Positions 1 to 8,408 of a stretch of DNA of 36,550 bases are shown piece after piece. This stretch comes from SFHK01 sp964554795 (lineage in GTDB: Bacteria > Bacillota > Clostridia > Christensenellales > Aristaeellaceae), in contig CAZKQB010000034.1 of the NCBI GenBank assembly GCA_964554795.1, positions 1 through 36,550 of the forward strand, given 5' to 3'. The position numbers and the translations under genes are program-made. A model generated the notes under the pieces. It searched no databases and had not been told where the DNA came from. It saw only the letters and a program-made list of their open reading frames with translations. Position 1 is the first letter of the stretch. Every line of letters starts with the position of its first letter.

Positions 1-330
1 CCCTCTCGAGCTCTCCCGGGGTTGTTCTGGTGAGGATTTTGGTTTCCGACGATGCAAGGTGTGGGGCGCTCCGCTCCCCTACTCCCCCTCGGGGGACGGG
101 TACGAGAGGGTTGCGACCCTCTCGCACTCTCCCGGGGTTGTTCTGGTGAGGATTTTGGTTCCCAACGACGCGGGTGTGGGGCGCTCCGCTCCCCTACTCC
201 CCCTCGGGGGACGGGGTGCGAGAGGGGCTTTGGCACTCTCGCGCTCTCCCGGGGGTGGTTGGTGAGGTGTTTGGCTTCTGGCGGAACGAGCGTGGGGTGC
301 TCTGTTCTCCGACTGCCCTTAGGCGACGTA
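1..330. repeat. GC-rich ~116-bp tandem repeat, about 2.8 units
   Basis: Units begin near 1, 117 and 233 and each carries a CTCTCCCGGGG-type core, a GGTGAGGATTTTGG segment and a GGGGCGCTCCGCTCCCC segment. The third unit is degenerate. A hairpin, CGAGAGGGT-TGCG-ACCCTCTCG, sits at the first unit junction (about 103-124). Short open frames run through it in several phases, as expected of repetitive GC-rich DNA, and none has a ribosome binding site. The array probably continues to the left of the window. The motif CCCTCTCGAGCTCTC recurs at 8090-8105. Confidence 0.75.
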
Positions 331-397
331 GCGAGTGGCGCGTCTGCTTTCTTACGGCAATGAGTCACACAAATTTCTGCGACGGAGGTTGAAGCTT

Positions 398-1306
398 ATG
401 ACGTCTACGCTTTTGATCGTGCTGATGATCGTGCTGTATTCCTGTCAGACGCTGTTCTGCCGGCTTTACAACCAGCGATATCCGGGAGAGGAATCGACCT
501 CGCCGTTTGTTTACAACGTCATTTACGGCGTATTTGTTTCAATCGTCACATTTGCAGTGGGTAAAGGGCGCTTTGCGCCTTCGACAGCGACGGTCGTGCT
601 GGGACTTCTGAACGGCGCGGTGCTGTTTGGCTACAACCTGTCGCTGATCAAGGCGACGGCGGGCGGCTCCTATGCCGTGGCAAATCTTTGTCTGCTGGCA
701 GGCGGCATCCTGATTCCGCTGTTCCAGTCCGTGACCGTATATCACGTACCTCTGAACGCGCTGCAATACGCGGGCGTAGCGGTGATGCTGGCGGCGTTCC
801 TGTTTCTGAATTTGGACGGTATCATCGGCAGTAAAAAGGAAAAGGCAGAGAAAAAGGCGTCCAACCGGCTGTTTCCTCTGTTCTGCGCCCTCCTATTCCT
901 GTTTAACGGTCTGTACGGCGCGCTTCTGAACGCGCAGCAGGAGGCGACAGGCAACGCGCAGCGCGAGGAAATGATCATCGTCACCTTCCTTTTCACGGCA
1001 CTTCTGGGACTTGCCATGCTGCTTGCAAAGCGCGGCCGTCGCAGCCTTGCAGCGTTCCGCCAGACGAAGAGCTCTGCCCTTTGCATGCTGCTGTGCTGCA
1101 TCTCCGCCGCGGCGGCGCTAAACCTTTTGATGTACGTGATGCAGCTGGTCAACGTTCCTGTTTTGTACACGGTGGAAAACGGCGGCGTGCTGGTGCTGTC
1201 CATCGTATTTGCCGTGTTTCTCTTCAAGGAGAAAATTACTCCCTTCAAGGCTGTCGGCCTTCTTCTTGCCCTGTCGTCGCTGGTCATGCTGAGCATACAG
1301 GCGTAG
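398..1306 (+). CDS. EamA/DMT-family transporter
   Basis: A 302-residue integral membrane protein of the drug/metabolite transporter superfamily, which exports or imports small metabolites across the cytoplasmic membrane; the substrate cannot be told from sequence. The length, about ten hydrophobic segments, and two similar halves joined by a short charged Lys-rich linker (about residues 148-158) fit the family. I chose ATG 398 because GGAGG at 384-388 sits 9 nt upstream. An in-frame GTG at 335 would add an unlikely Arg/Lys-rich extension and has no ribosome binding site. The gene stands alone between the tandem repeat and a convergent aspartate kinase. I see no clear promoter upstream, where the DNA is repeat. 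Confidence 0.75.
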   Translation: MTSTLLIVLMIVLYSCQTLFCRLYNQRYPGEESTSPFVYNVIYGVFVSIVTFAVGKGRFAPSTATVVLGLLNGAVLFGYNLSLIKATAGGSYAVANLCLLAGGILIPLFQSVTVYHVPLNALQYAGVAVMLAAFLFLNLDGIIGSKKEKAEKKASNRLFPLFCALLFLFNGLYGALLNAQQEATGNAQREEMIIVTFLFTALLGLAMLLAKRGRRSLAAFRQTKSSALCMLLCCISAAAALNLLMYVMQLVNVPVLYTVENGGVLVLSIVFAVFLFKEKITPFKAVGLLLALSSLVMLSIQA

Positions 1307-1452
1307 ACGAAGCCGGCGGAAATCGCACTTCCTCTTTCCTGATCGTATGACAGCAGGGAAATGTTTTTTGAAAATGCAGCGTACCGTTCGCCGCGCCGGG
1401 TTCAAATATTGCGGCTCGACATCGGGTACAGATGCCGGCGCAGCGCTTCTCC

Positions 1453-1498
1453 CAAACGAAAACCGAGACCTCCTTGCTGAGATCCCGGTTTTCGTTTG
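1453..1498. terminator. bidirectional terminator between convergent genes
   Basis: A 13-bp perfect stem, CAAACGAAAACCG (1453-1465) with CGGTTTTCGTTTG (1486-1498), closes a 20-nt loop. The stem carries A-rich and T-rich runs on either side, so it could stop transcription of the permease on plus and of aspartate kinase on minus. Confidence 0.6.
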
Positions 1499-1535
1499 TC
1501 TATCTGGCAGGAAGGCGCTCGCATGGCAATCGTTT

Positions 1536-2855
1536 TTATTCCCCGCTTTTCTCAAACGCTCCGTAAATCGCGCGAACGGCGGTTTCGAAATCGGTGCTGT
1601 CCACGCCGACGATGATGTTCAGCTCGCTTGAGCCCTGATCGATCATGCGCACGTTCACATGCGCGCGGTCGAGCGCCGCAAACAAGCGCGCCGCCGTGCC
1701 GGGATTACGCACCATGCCATGGCCGACCGTGGCGATGAGCGCGATGCCGTCCGTCATTTCGATGGAGTCCGGCTGGCAGGTCTCATTCAGGCGCTTCAGA
1801 ATCTCGCTTCGGCGCGTCGATAGCTCCTCCGTGGAAATCACCACGGACATCGTGTCAATGCCTGTGGGCAGATGCTCAAAGGATATATCGAAATCATCCA
1901 GCACCTGTAGCACGCGGCGTCCGAAGCCGCGCTCGGCATTCATCATGCCCTTTTCAATGGAAATCAGCGTGAAGCTCTTGTGCCCGGCAATGCCGGTAAT
2001 TACGCCGCCGTCCTTCGATGGGCGCGCAAGGATCATCGTGCCGGGATGCGTCGGGTCGTTGGTATTTTTAATCTGCGTAGGGATGCCCGCCACGCGCACG
2101 GGAAAGATGCTTTCCTCGTGTAAGACCTTTGCACCCATATAGCTCAGCTCGCGCAGCTCCTGATACGTCATTTCCCGTATGCCTCGCGGGTTCGAAACGA
2201 TGTGCGGGTCGGCCATCAGGAAGCCGGAAACGTCCGTCCAGTTTTCATACAACGCCGCGTCCGCCGCACGCGCAACCACCGCACCGGTAATATCGCTGCC
2301 GCCGCGGGAAAACGTGCGTACCTCTCCGTCCGGAAAGGAACCATAAAAGCCCGGAACGACTGCGCGCTCGTGCTTTTTCAGCTCCGCGCGCAGCACCTCG
2401 TTCGTCCATTCCGAGGCAAACGCGCCCCGGCGGTCAAAGCGAATGAGTTCGCGCGGATCAACGAAATCCCAGCCAAGGTAATCCGCCAGCAGCCGCCCGC
2501 AAAGGTACTCGCCCCGGCTGGCCGCAAAGTCCGGCGTGCCGGTTTCGAGAATCTGCTCGAAGGTTTTTTTCAGAAGCGCATCCACATCCGTCTTCAGCTT
2601 CAGCGCCGCGGCGATTTCCCTGTACCGCGCCGCCGCCCTTTCAAAGTACACATAGCCGTTTTCGCCTGCGTGCGCCGCGAAATGGCAGCGGTACAAAAGA
2701 TCCGTTACCTTATCATCCCCATCAAACCGCCGCCCCGGCGCACTGGGCACCACGAATTTCCGCTCCGGGTCGGAAAGAAGAATTTTCCTTACCTTTTGAA
2801 ACTGCCCTGCATCCGCCAGCGACGACCCGCCGAATTTTGCCACCTTTACGCCCAT
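1536..2855 (-). CDS. lysC: aspartate kinase
   Basis: Catalyses ATP-dependent phosphorylation of L-aspartate to aspartyl-4-phosphate, the first step toward lysine, threonine, methionine and diaminopimelate. The 439-residue protein begins with the KFGGSS signature (residues 7-12) and has the VVPSAPGRR and KVTDLLY segments typical of the Firmicutes monofunctional enzymes. The catalytic region fills about residues 1-290. The C-terminal 140 residues form paired ACT regulatory domains, so feedback control by an end-product amino acid is expected, though which one cannot be read here. ATG at 2855 follows GGCGGAG closely. It is monocistronic, with a consensus promoter just upstream and a shared terminator downstream. 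No lysine riboswitch-like leader fits in the roughly 25-nt 5' UTR. Confidence 0.93.
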   Translation of the reverse strand: MGVKVAKFGGSSLADAGQFQKVRKILLSDPERKFVVPSAPGRRFDGDDKVTDLLYRCHFAAHAGENGYVYFERAAARYREIAAALKLKTDVDALLKKTFEQILETGTPDFAASRGEYLCGRLLADYLGWDFVDPRELIRFDRRGAFASEWTNEVLRAELKKHERAVVPGFYGSFPDGEVRTFSRGGSDITGAVVARAADAALYENWTDVSGFLMADPHIVSNPRGIREMTYQELRELSYMGAKVLHEESIFPVRVAGIPTQIKNTNDPTHPGTMILARPSKDGGVITGIAGHKSFTLISIEKGMMNAERGFGRRVLQVLDDFDISFEHLPTGIDTMSVVISTEELSTRRSEILKRLNETCQPDSIEMTDGIALIATVGHGMVRNPGTAARLFAALDRAHVNVRMIDQGSSELNIIVGVDSTDFETAVRAIYGAFEKSGE

Positions 2856-2884
2856 ACTCCGCCTCCGACTTCGAATTACCGTCC

Positions 2885-2913
2885 ATTATACACGCACATC
2901 TGTGTTTCGTCAA
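2885..2913 (-). promoter_or_regulatory. sigma-A type promoter of lysC
   Basis: Reading the minus strand, TTGACG (2913-2908), a 17-nt spacer and TATAAT (2890-2885). Transcription would start near 2878, about 25 nt before the aspartate kinase start codon. Confidence 0.8.
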
Positions 2914-3030
2914 GGGACACTTGCACAGGTTTTTCGAAAAAGCTCTGCACTTCGGCGGCACCTGAGAGAAGATTGTCAGTGAATTGTAGCGAAAGCTAAA
3001 TAGAATGGAAATCTATCGCTCAGATGGGTA

Positions 3031-3039
3031 TGCTAAAAT
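3031..3039 (+). promoter_or_regulatory. possible extended -10 element of the hydrolase gene
   Basis: TGCTAAAAT matches an extended -10 (TGn followed by a TATAAT-like hexamer), about 45 nt before the hydrolase start. No good -35 box lies at the right distance, so this is tentative. Confidence 0.3.
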
Positions 3040-3083
3040 ACAATGGTATGTCTATACGGCCTTATGGGAAGGAGATTGTCCGC

Positions 3084-3983
3084 ATGCGAACTGAGGAAAT
3101 TCGTCTGTCGTTTCAGGGGCTGAAGGTGCGCTTTCGCGTTTTTATGCCCAAGGCACAGGCGACGCGTCGCGTGCTGATGGTGAGCTCCCCTCTGGCCGAT
3201 GCGGATGCGTGGACGGAGCTGGCAGGCATGCTTGCCGAAAACGGCTGCCTGTGCGTGGCTGCGGAGCTGCCCGGCTACGGCGCGAGCGCCTGCGGCCCGG
3301 GCGTGGTTCAGGATAACGACACGCGCGCGCAGATTCTGTGGGGCATTCTGGACGAGGTAGAGCGCCGCCTCGGTGAAAAGCAGGGCGTGTGGCATCTGAT
3401 CGGCCACGGAAGCGCTGCCGCCGCCATCATGATGATGACGCTGTACCAGTCGGACAGCGTAAAATCGCGTGTGCTGATCAGCCCGGTGTTTGACCGCTTC
3501 ATGCCCTATCCTCTTCATCGCCTGCTGGAAAGCCCTGCAGGAAAGAGGCTGATTGACCTCTGGTTCCAAAAAAAGGTGCTCGACCGGCACGGCTTCGCCA
3601 GGCTGGTGCGCCGCATATACGGCGGGCGCGTAAGCAAAACGCGCATGGAGGCGCTGCATCGATCCGTCTGCCGGCGCGGCATGCCGGACACGCTGGCGCG
3701 GCTGATGCGCGAGGGCTATCACATGCCTGCAGACGCATATCAGGCAAAGAGCCCAACAATGCTGATTTGGGGAACGAACGACCGCATTTTCGGCAGCCAG
3801 ATTCCCGCAAGGGTTCGAAAGCGTCTGCCGGACGCAGAGACGCACATGCTGAACTCGGCGCACATGAGCATGGAGACCGATGCGGACATTTTAAACGACT
3901 ACCTGCGCGGCTGGTTCCTTTTCTCCGAGGGGCAGGAAAAATGGCCGGTCCGGAAGACGTCCGCTCCACAAAAGAAGCGTTGA
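3084..3983 (+). CDS. alpha/beta hydrolase-fold protein with altered nucleophile elbow
   Basis: A 299-residue cytoplasmic protein of the alpha/beta hydrolase superfamily. The fold is supported by the strand-elbow segment HLIGHGSAAA (residues 104-113), the late acidic segment LIWGTNDRIFG with Asp233, and SAHMSMET with His260, which sit where the catalytic Asp and His of the family lie. In the usual G-H-S-x-G elbow the nucleophile Ser follows His; here that position is Gly109 and Ser is displaced to 110. The protein may be inactive as a hydrolase, or may use Ser110 with shifted geometry. ATG 3084 is supported by GGAAGGAG at 3067-3074; an upstream ATG at 3024 lacks a ribosome binding site. The substrate is unknown and the gene stands alone. 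Confidence 0.78.
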   Translation: MRTEEIRLSFQGLKVRFRVFMPKAQATRRVLMVSSPLADADAWTELAGMLAENGCLCVAAELPGYGASACGPGVVQDNDTRAQILWGILDEVERRLGEKQGVWHLIGHGSAAAAIMMMTLYQSDSVKSRVLISPVFDRFMPYPLHRLLESPAGKRLIDLWFQKKVLDRHGFARLVRRIYGGRVSKTRMEALHRSVCRRGMPDTLARLMREGYHMPADAYQAKSPTMLIWGTNDRIFGSQIPARVRKRLPDAETHMLNSAHMSMETDADILNDYLRGWFLFSEGQEKWPVRKTSAPQKKR

Positions 3984-4038
3984 TGGGCGAACGCGCAGTA
4001 AAATAGCCGTTAAATCAGACAAAACAATGGCGCAGAGC

Positions 4039-4067
4039 TTGATTTTGTTGGATAACAAGCGTATACT
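4039..4067 (+). promoter_or_regulatory. sigma-A type promoter of the ABC exporter operon
   Basis: TTGATT (4039-4044), 17-nt spacer, TATACT (4062-4067). The predicted start near 4074 gives a leader of about 190 nt before the first ABC gene, containing a small ORF and a terminator. Confidence 0.75.
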
Positions 4068-4101
4068 GGTAACAGATTTGAAGGGAAAGGGGGCTAAACT
4101 G

Positions 4102-4173
4102 ATGAAGAACAATGCATGCGTATTGGCAAGCAGCGAATTCGAAATCATAGTACGCCCTCAAGTGAAGCAATAG
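4102..4173 (+). CDS. leader peptide of the ABC exporter operon (23 residues)
   Basis: ATG 4102 is preceded by AAAGGGGG (4087-4094) at a good distance, and the frame ends at TAG 4171-4173. The 23-residue peptide begins MKNNACVLASS and ends RPQVKQ; I do not recognise it. It lies about 30 nt after the predicted transcription start and ends 29 nt before an intrinsic terminator that precedes the two ABC genes. That layout matches translation-dependent attenuation leaders such as BmrB upstream of BmrCD in Bacillus subtilis. Its proposed job is therefore regulatory: ribosome stalling in the leader, for example by a translation inhibitor, would let transcription pass the terminator. This role is inferred from layout, not homology. 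Confidence 0.55.
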   Translation: MKNNACVLASSEFEIIVRPQVKQ

Positions 4174-4202
4174 GTCTCTTCATACTTCTTTTTATGCTTT
4201 CA

Positions 4203-4235
4203 CCGTCGGGCGAACCTGCGCGCCCGGCGGTTTTT
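4203..4235 (+). terminator. intrinsic terminator / putative attenuator before the ABC genes
   Basis: A 10-bp GC stem, CCGTCGGGCG (4203-4212) with CGCCCGGCGG (4221-4230, one G-T pair), 8-nt loop, followed by TTTTT. It sits between promoter and first ABC gene, so it must be conditionally bypassed. GGGCG (4208-4212) is also complementary to CGCCC (4153-4157) inside the leader ORF, a possible but short competing pairing. Confidence 0.75.
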
Positions 4236-4266
4236 GCGCGCATCGGACGAAGGAACGGAGGGTTTT

Positions 4267-6123
4267 ATGGCATCCAGAAAACTGAAACGGCTAAACGAAT
4301 TCATGAAGGGCAATCGCCTTCGCTACATAGGCGCGATTGCAACGGTGGGCGTGACGAGCGTAGTCGGCTTCGTGTCTCCCAGCATGCTCGGCGGCATTAC
4401 CGACGCCATCCGTGACACGCTGACGGGCGAAAGCAATCCGCTCAACTTCCCCGGCTTCATGAACCGATTCTTTGAAGCCCGCGGGGGGCTTTCCTACGTA
4501 ATTTCAAACCTATGGCTGGTGGGCCTGGTAATTATTGCGCTGTACCTGCTCAACGGCGTGTTCCAGTATCTGCGTGCACGCTGGACGGCGGCGGCGTCGG
4601 AGTCCATCGCAAAGAACATGCGCGATCGGCTGTATGCACACCTGCAAACGCTGCCCTACGACTACCACGTAAAGGCCAAGACCGGCGACCTGATTCAGCG
4701 CTGCACGTCGGATGTAGAAACCATTCGCCGTTTCCTGCAAACGCAGGTGGTAGAGGTGTTCCGCGCAGTTCTGATGCTGATTGTGGCGCTGGTGCTGATG
4801 CTGGGCATGAACCCGAAGATGACGCTTGTGAGCATGGTGTTGGTTCCGCCGCTATTCGTGTTTGCAATGCTGTTTTTCAAGTGGGTACGCAAAAGCTTCA
4901 CGCTGGCGGATGAGGCTGAGGGCAAGATGAGCGCCGTCCTTCAGGAAAACCTGACAGGCGTGCGCGTCGTGCGTGCGTTCGGCCGGCAGCAGTTCGAAAT
5001 CGACAAGTTCGACGAGGCCAACGATGATCTCTGGAAGAAAAACCGCCGTCTGGGCGACCTGCTCGCCATCTACTGGCCGGGCAGCGACTTCATCAGCATG
5101 GCGCAGACCGGCGTAACGCTGGTATACGGCGTGTTCCTCGCCGCTACCGCCTCCACAAGCGGCCTGAGCGTAGGCGACATGACCAAGTTCGTAAGCTACA
5201 TCGGCATGCTTCTGTGGCCGATTCGCCAAATGGGCCGTATTCTGTCCGATATGGGTAAGTCGATGGTCTCCTTCGACCGACTGGACGAAATTCTTTCGGC
5301 GAAGCCGGAGGAGGACGCGCCTGACGCAACCGACGCGCCGGTGGACGGCGACATCGAGTTCGACCACGTTGGCTTCGAATATGAAACGATGAACCCCGTG
5401 CTGATCGACGTGGACTTCAAGGTAAAATCCGGCGAAACCGTAGCCATTCTGGGCGCGACGGGCTCCGGTAAGAGCACGCTCATGCACCTTCTGCAGCGCC
5501 TGTACGATGTGGAGGAGGGGCGCGGCGCCATCCGCATCGGTGGAACGGACATTCGCAAAATCCGTAAATCACACCTTCGAAGCCGCATCGGCCTGATCCT
5601 TCAGGAGCCGTTCCTGTATTCAAGAACAGTAAAGGACAATATCGGCATCGCCCTGCGCGAGCCAAGCGATGAGCAGATTTTCGAGGCGGCGCGCACGGCC
5701 AGCGCGCACGAGTTCATCACGGGCTTTGAAAACGGCTATGACACCATCGTGGGCGAGCGCGGCGTTACGCTGTCCGGCGGACAGAAGCAGCGCGTGGCCA
5801 TCGCGCGCACGCTGATTCGTGAAAACGACATACTGATCTTTGACGACTCGCTGTCCGCCGTAGACACAGAAACCGACAAGGCCATTCGCGAGGCGCTGCG
5901 CGAAAGCCGCGCCGAGGGCGAAAAGGGCGCGACCACATTCATCATCTCGCACCGCCTAACCACGCTGTCTGAAGCCGACAAAATCGTCGTTTTGCAGAAC
6001 GGCCGCGTGGCGCAGATGGGCACACATGACGAACTGATTCACGAGGACGGCCTGTACCGGCGCATCTACCTCATCCAGTCCGCACTGGAGGAGGAGCTGA
6101 ACGCCACCGAGGAAAGCGCGTAA
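4267..6123 (+). CDS. ABC exporter half-transporter, degenerate-site subunit (BmrC/YheI-like)
   Basis: A 618-residue fused membrane-plus-ATPase subunit of a type IV (ABCB-like) multidrug exporter. Residues about 20-330 form the six-helix transmembrane domain. The ATPase domain has Walker A GATGSGKST (396-404), signature LSGGQ (502-506), Walker B ending in Asp526, and switch His562. The residue after the Walker B Asp is Asp527 rather than the catalytic Glu, the hallmark of the degenerate half of heterodimeric exporters such as BmrCD, LmrCD and TM287/288. ATG 4267 follows GGAGGG. The partner gene starts 15 nt downstream. Expression is probably controlled by the leader ORF and terminator upstream. 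The substrate is not known; drugs or lipids are usual for the family. Confidence 0.9.
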   Translation: MASRKLKRLNEFMKGNRLRYIGAIATVGVTSVVGFVSPSMLGGITDAIRDTLTGESNPLNFPGFMNRFFEARGGLSYVISNLWLVGLVIIALYLLNGVFQYLRARWTAAASESIAKNMRDRLYAHLQTLPYDYHVKAKTGDLIQRCTSDVETIRRFLQTQVVEVFRAVLMLIVALVLMLGMNPKMTLVSMVLVPPLFVFAMLFFKWVRKSFTLADEAEGKMSAVLQENLTGVRVVRAFGRQQFEIDKFDEANDDLWKKNRRLGDLLAIYWPGSDFISMAQTGVTLVYGVFLAATASTSGLSVGDMTKFVSYIGMLLWPIRQMGRILSDMGKSMVSFDRLDEILSAKPEEDAPDATDAPVDGDIEFDHVGFEYETMNPVLIDVDFKVKSGETVAILGATGSGKSTLMHLLQRLYDVEEGRGAIRIGGTDIRKIRKSHLRSRIGLILQEPFLYSRTVKDNIGIALREPSDEQIFEAARTASAHEFITGFENGYDTIVGERGVTLSGGQKQRVAIARTLIRENDILIFDDSLSAVDTETDKAIREALRESRAEGEKGATTFIISHRLTTLSEADKIVVLQNGRVAQMGTHDELIHEDGLYRRIYLIQSALEEELNATEESA

Positions 6124-6138
6124 GGGAGGGAAACGAAC

Positions 6139-7983
6139 GTGCAATATCAGGAAGAACAGGATTACAGCAAGCGATTTGACGCATCCCTCTGGCGAAAGCT
6201 GTTCAGATACGCAAAGCCCTATCACCTGCAGCTGCTGCTCGTGTGCACGTGCATGGTTTTAAGCGCGCGCATCGACGTGGAGATTCCACTTCTGACGGCA
6301 GAGGCCATCGATACCTTCATCGCCAACCAGACGCTGGAGGGCTTCACGGGCTTTGCCATTCGCTATTCGCTGGTAATTCTGGCGCAGGTAGCGCTGATCT
6401 TCACCTTCTGCTTCACGTCCGGCCGCATTGAGTCGGGCATGACGCATCACATCCGCAAGCTGGGCTTCCGCAGGCTTCAGGAGCTGTCATTCTCGTTTTA
6501 CGACAAAACGCCCGTCGGTTACCTGATCGCCCGCATGAGCAGCGACACCCAGAGACTGGGCGACACCATCGGCTGGGGACTGATCGACCTCGCGTGGGGC
6601 TTGGGCTACATTGTCATGGCTGCGATTCACATGTTCCGCTTAAGCCCGCGCCTGGCGCTGGTGGTGTTGTCGGTCATGCCAATCATCGCCGTAGTAACGA
6701 TGATCCTTCAGAAGAAGATTTTGAAGAACTACCGCGAGGTGCGCAAGACCAATTCCAAGATTACCGGCTCGTTCAACGAAGGCATCATGGGCGCAAAGAC
6801 GACGAAGACGCTGGTGCGCGAGGAAGCAAACGCCCGCGAATTCGTGCGCCTGACGGACACCATGAAAAAGCGCTCCATTCATGCGGCGCTTCAGAGCGCG
6901 CTTTTGTTCCCGGTGGTCATGTCGCTGGGCTCCATTACCGTGGCCATCGCCCTGTGGAAGGGCGGCGAAAGCGTTCTGGGCACGAGCGTGGCCTTCGGCG
7001 CGATTTCTCTGGGCACGCTGACGGCGTTTGTGAACTACGCCAGCAACATCTTTGACCCCATCGTTTCCATCGTGCGCACGCTGGCGGACATGCAAAACAG
7101 CCAGGCCGCCGCCGAGCGCGTATTCACGCTGATTGAAACCGAGCCGGAAATCACGGATACGCCTGAGGTGGAAAAGGCCTTCGGAAACAACTTCAACCCC
7201 GACCGCTCGAATTGGCCGGAAATCAAGGGCGATATCCAGTTTGACAACGTGTCGTTCCAATATTCCGGCGGCGAAAAGGTGCTGAAAAACTTTAATCTGC
7301 ACGTGGAGGCAGGCCAAACCATCGCGCTGGTAGGCGAAACGGGCAGCGGAAAAAGCACGATCGTAAACCTGATCTGCCGCTTCTATGAGCCGACGGAGGG
7401 GAACATCCTGATCGACGGCGTGGACTACCGTGAGCGCTCGCAGCTGTGGCTCCAGTCGCATCTGGGTTACGTGCTCCAGCAGCCGCACCTGTTCTCCGGC
7501 ACCATCCGCGAAAACATCCGCTACGGTCGTCTGGATGCGACCGACGCGGAAATTGAGCAGGCCGCCCGGCTGGTGGACGCCGAGGACTTCATTTTGAAGT
7601 TTGAAAAGGGCTATGACACCGACGTCGGCGAGGGCGGCAATCGCCTGTCCACCGGTCAGAAGCAGCTGATCTCCTTCGCCCGCGCGTTGATTGCCAAGCC
7701 CGCCATCTTCGTGCTGGACGAGGCCACCTCCTCCGTCGATACCGAGACGGAGCAGAAGATTCAAAAGGCCATCGTCACCACGCTCAAGGGACGTACATCC
7801 TTTATCATCGCGCACCGCCTTTCCACCATTCGCAGTGCTGACCGCATCCTCGTGATCCAGCACGGCGAGGTGACCGAAAGCGGCACGCATAAGGAGCTCA
7901 TTCAGAAGCGCGGCTACTACTATAACCTCTATGCCAACCAGTTCAAGGAGGAGCGCGAGCAGGCCATGCTCGGCATCCGCTGA
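6139..7983 (+). CDS. ABC exporter half-transporter, catalytic-site subunit (BmrD/YheH-like)
   Basis: A 614-residue partner of the preceding subunit, with an N-terminal transmembrane domain (about residues 20-330) and an ATPase domain. Walker A is GETGSGKST (399-407), the signature is LSTGQ (503-507) rather than LSGGQ, and Walker B ends in Asp527-Glu528 with the catalytic Glu present. In the head-to-tail dimer the altered signature faces the partner's Asp527, so both deviations fall in the same non-hydrolysing site while the other site stays canonical. This complementary asymmetry strongly supports an obligate heterodimer. The start is GTG 6139, preceded by GGGAGGG at 6124-6130. No U-rich terminator follows; the operon runs into a hairpin-rich repeat. 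Confidence 0.9.
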   Translation: MQYQEEQDYSKRFDASLWRKLFRYAKPYHLQLLLVCTCMVLSARIDVEIPLLTAEAIDTFIANQTLEGFTGFAIRYSLVILAQVALIFTFCFTSGRIESGMTHHIRKLGFRRLQELSFSFYDKTPVGYLIARMSSDTQRLGDTIGWGLIDLAWGLGYIVMAAIHMFRLSPRLALVVLSVMPIIAVVTMILQKKILKNYREVRKTNSKITGSFNEGIMGAKTTKTLVREEANAREFVRLTDTMKKRSIHAALQSALLFPVVMSLGSITVAIALWKGGESVLGTSVAFGAISLGTLTAFVNYASNIFDPIVSIVRTLADMQNSQAAAERVFTLIETEPEITDTPEVEKAFGNNFNPDRSNWPEIKGDIQFDNVSFQYSGGEKVLKNFNLHVEAGQTIALVGETGSGKSTIVNLICRFYEPTEGNILIDGVDYRERSQLWLQSHLGYVLQQPHLFSGTIRENIRYGRLDATDAEIEQAARLVDAEDFILKFEKGYDTDVGEGGNRLSTGQKQLISFARALIAKPAIFVLDEATSSVDTETEQKIQKAIVTTLKGRTSFIIAHRLSTIRSADRILVIQHGEVTESGTHKELIQKRGYYYNLYANQFKEEREQAMLGIR

Positions 7984-7984
7984 T

Positions 7985-8110
7985 TCCCCAAGGGCGGAGG
8001 GAGCGCTTCGCTCCCCCTCCGCACCACCTCCTCAAAAGGCGGAGACCCGGCTTCGCCGGCTCATATTTGAAATTCGAGAGGGCTACGGCCCTCTCGAGCT
8101 CTCTCGAGGG
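7985..8110. repeat. hairpin-rich REP-like element
   Basis: Three successive GC-rich hairpins: one built on GCGGAGGGAGCG (7995-8021), CCGGC-TTC-GCCGG (8048-8060), and CGAGAGGGC-TACG-GCCCTCTCG (8075-8096). It shares CCCTCTCGAGCTCTC with the tandem repeat at the left edge. It may limit read-through from the ABC operon. Confidence 0.65.
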
Positions 8111-8408
8111 CGTTTGAAAAAGAGTGCATGGCGATAGATTTGCGATGGCTTGACAGGATATTGGGAACAAGGTTTGAATTTAACTTAAAAGTCAGAAATA
8201 TGATAAATGGATTCCCGGAGCAAAATTGATGAGCTCTGATGGAATGTGTGCATGCAGTAGAATGTGAAAAAACATTCGTCCCTTATGGGGCTCCTTTATT
8301 CTTGGCAAAGAAGCAAGACGTATAATTCGCATCATTACGATAGTAACTTTTATTTCTAATACGCTTATTAAAATGCAAATAATTTAGCACGCCATTAACA
8401 CGTTTTCC
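8111..8408. other. AT-rich intergenic stretch without a gene
   Basis: Noticeably richer in A and T than the flanking operons. I see no ORF with a ribosome binding site and no tRNA-like fold. A small hairpin, GAATGT-GAAAAA-ACATTC (about 8260-8277), is the only local structure. The base composition change marks the left side of the DUF4417 island. Confidence 0.5.

Noticed and set aside
1..330. Possible CRISPR array in the left-edge repeat
   Set aside because: Repeat units are about 116 bp and nearly contiguous, with no unique spacers of constant length.
52..363. Several 60-100 codon frames in the left-edge repeat
   Set aside because: Frames exist in multiple phases of a tandem repeat and none has a ribosome binding site.
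2930..2941. Palindrome TTTTTCGAAAAA upstream of lysC
   Set aside because: Short, AT-rich self-complementary sequence; no stem-loop with GC content and not positioned on a promoter element.
6640..7890. 416-codon minus-strand frame opposite the second ABC subunit
   Set aside because: Shadow of a well-supported gene; no domain and no start signal.
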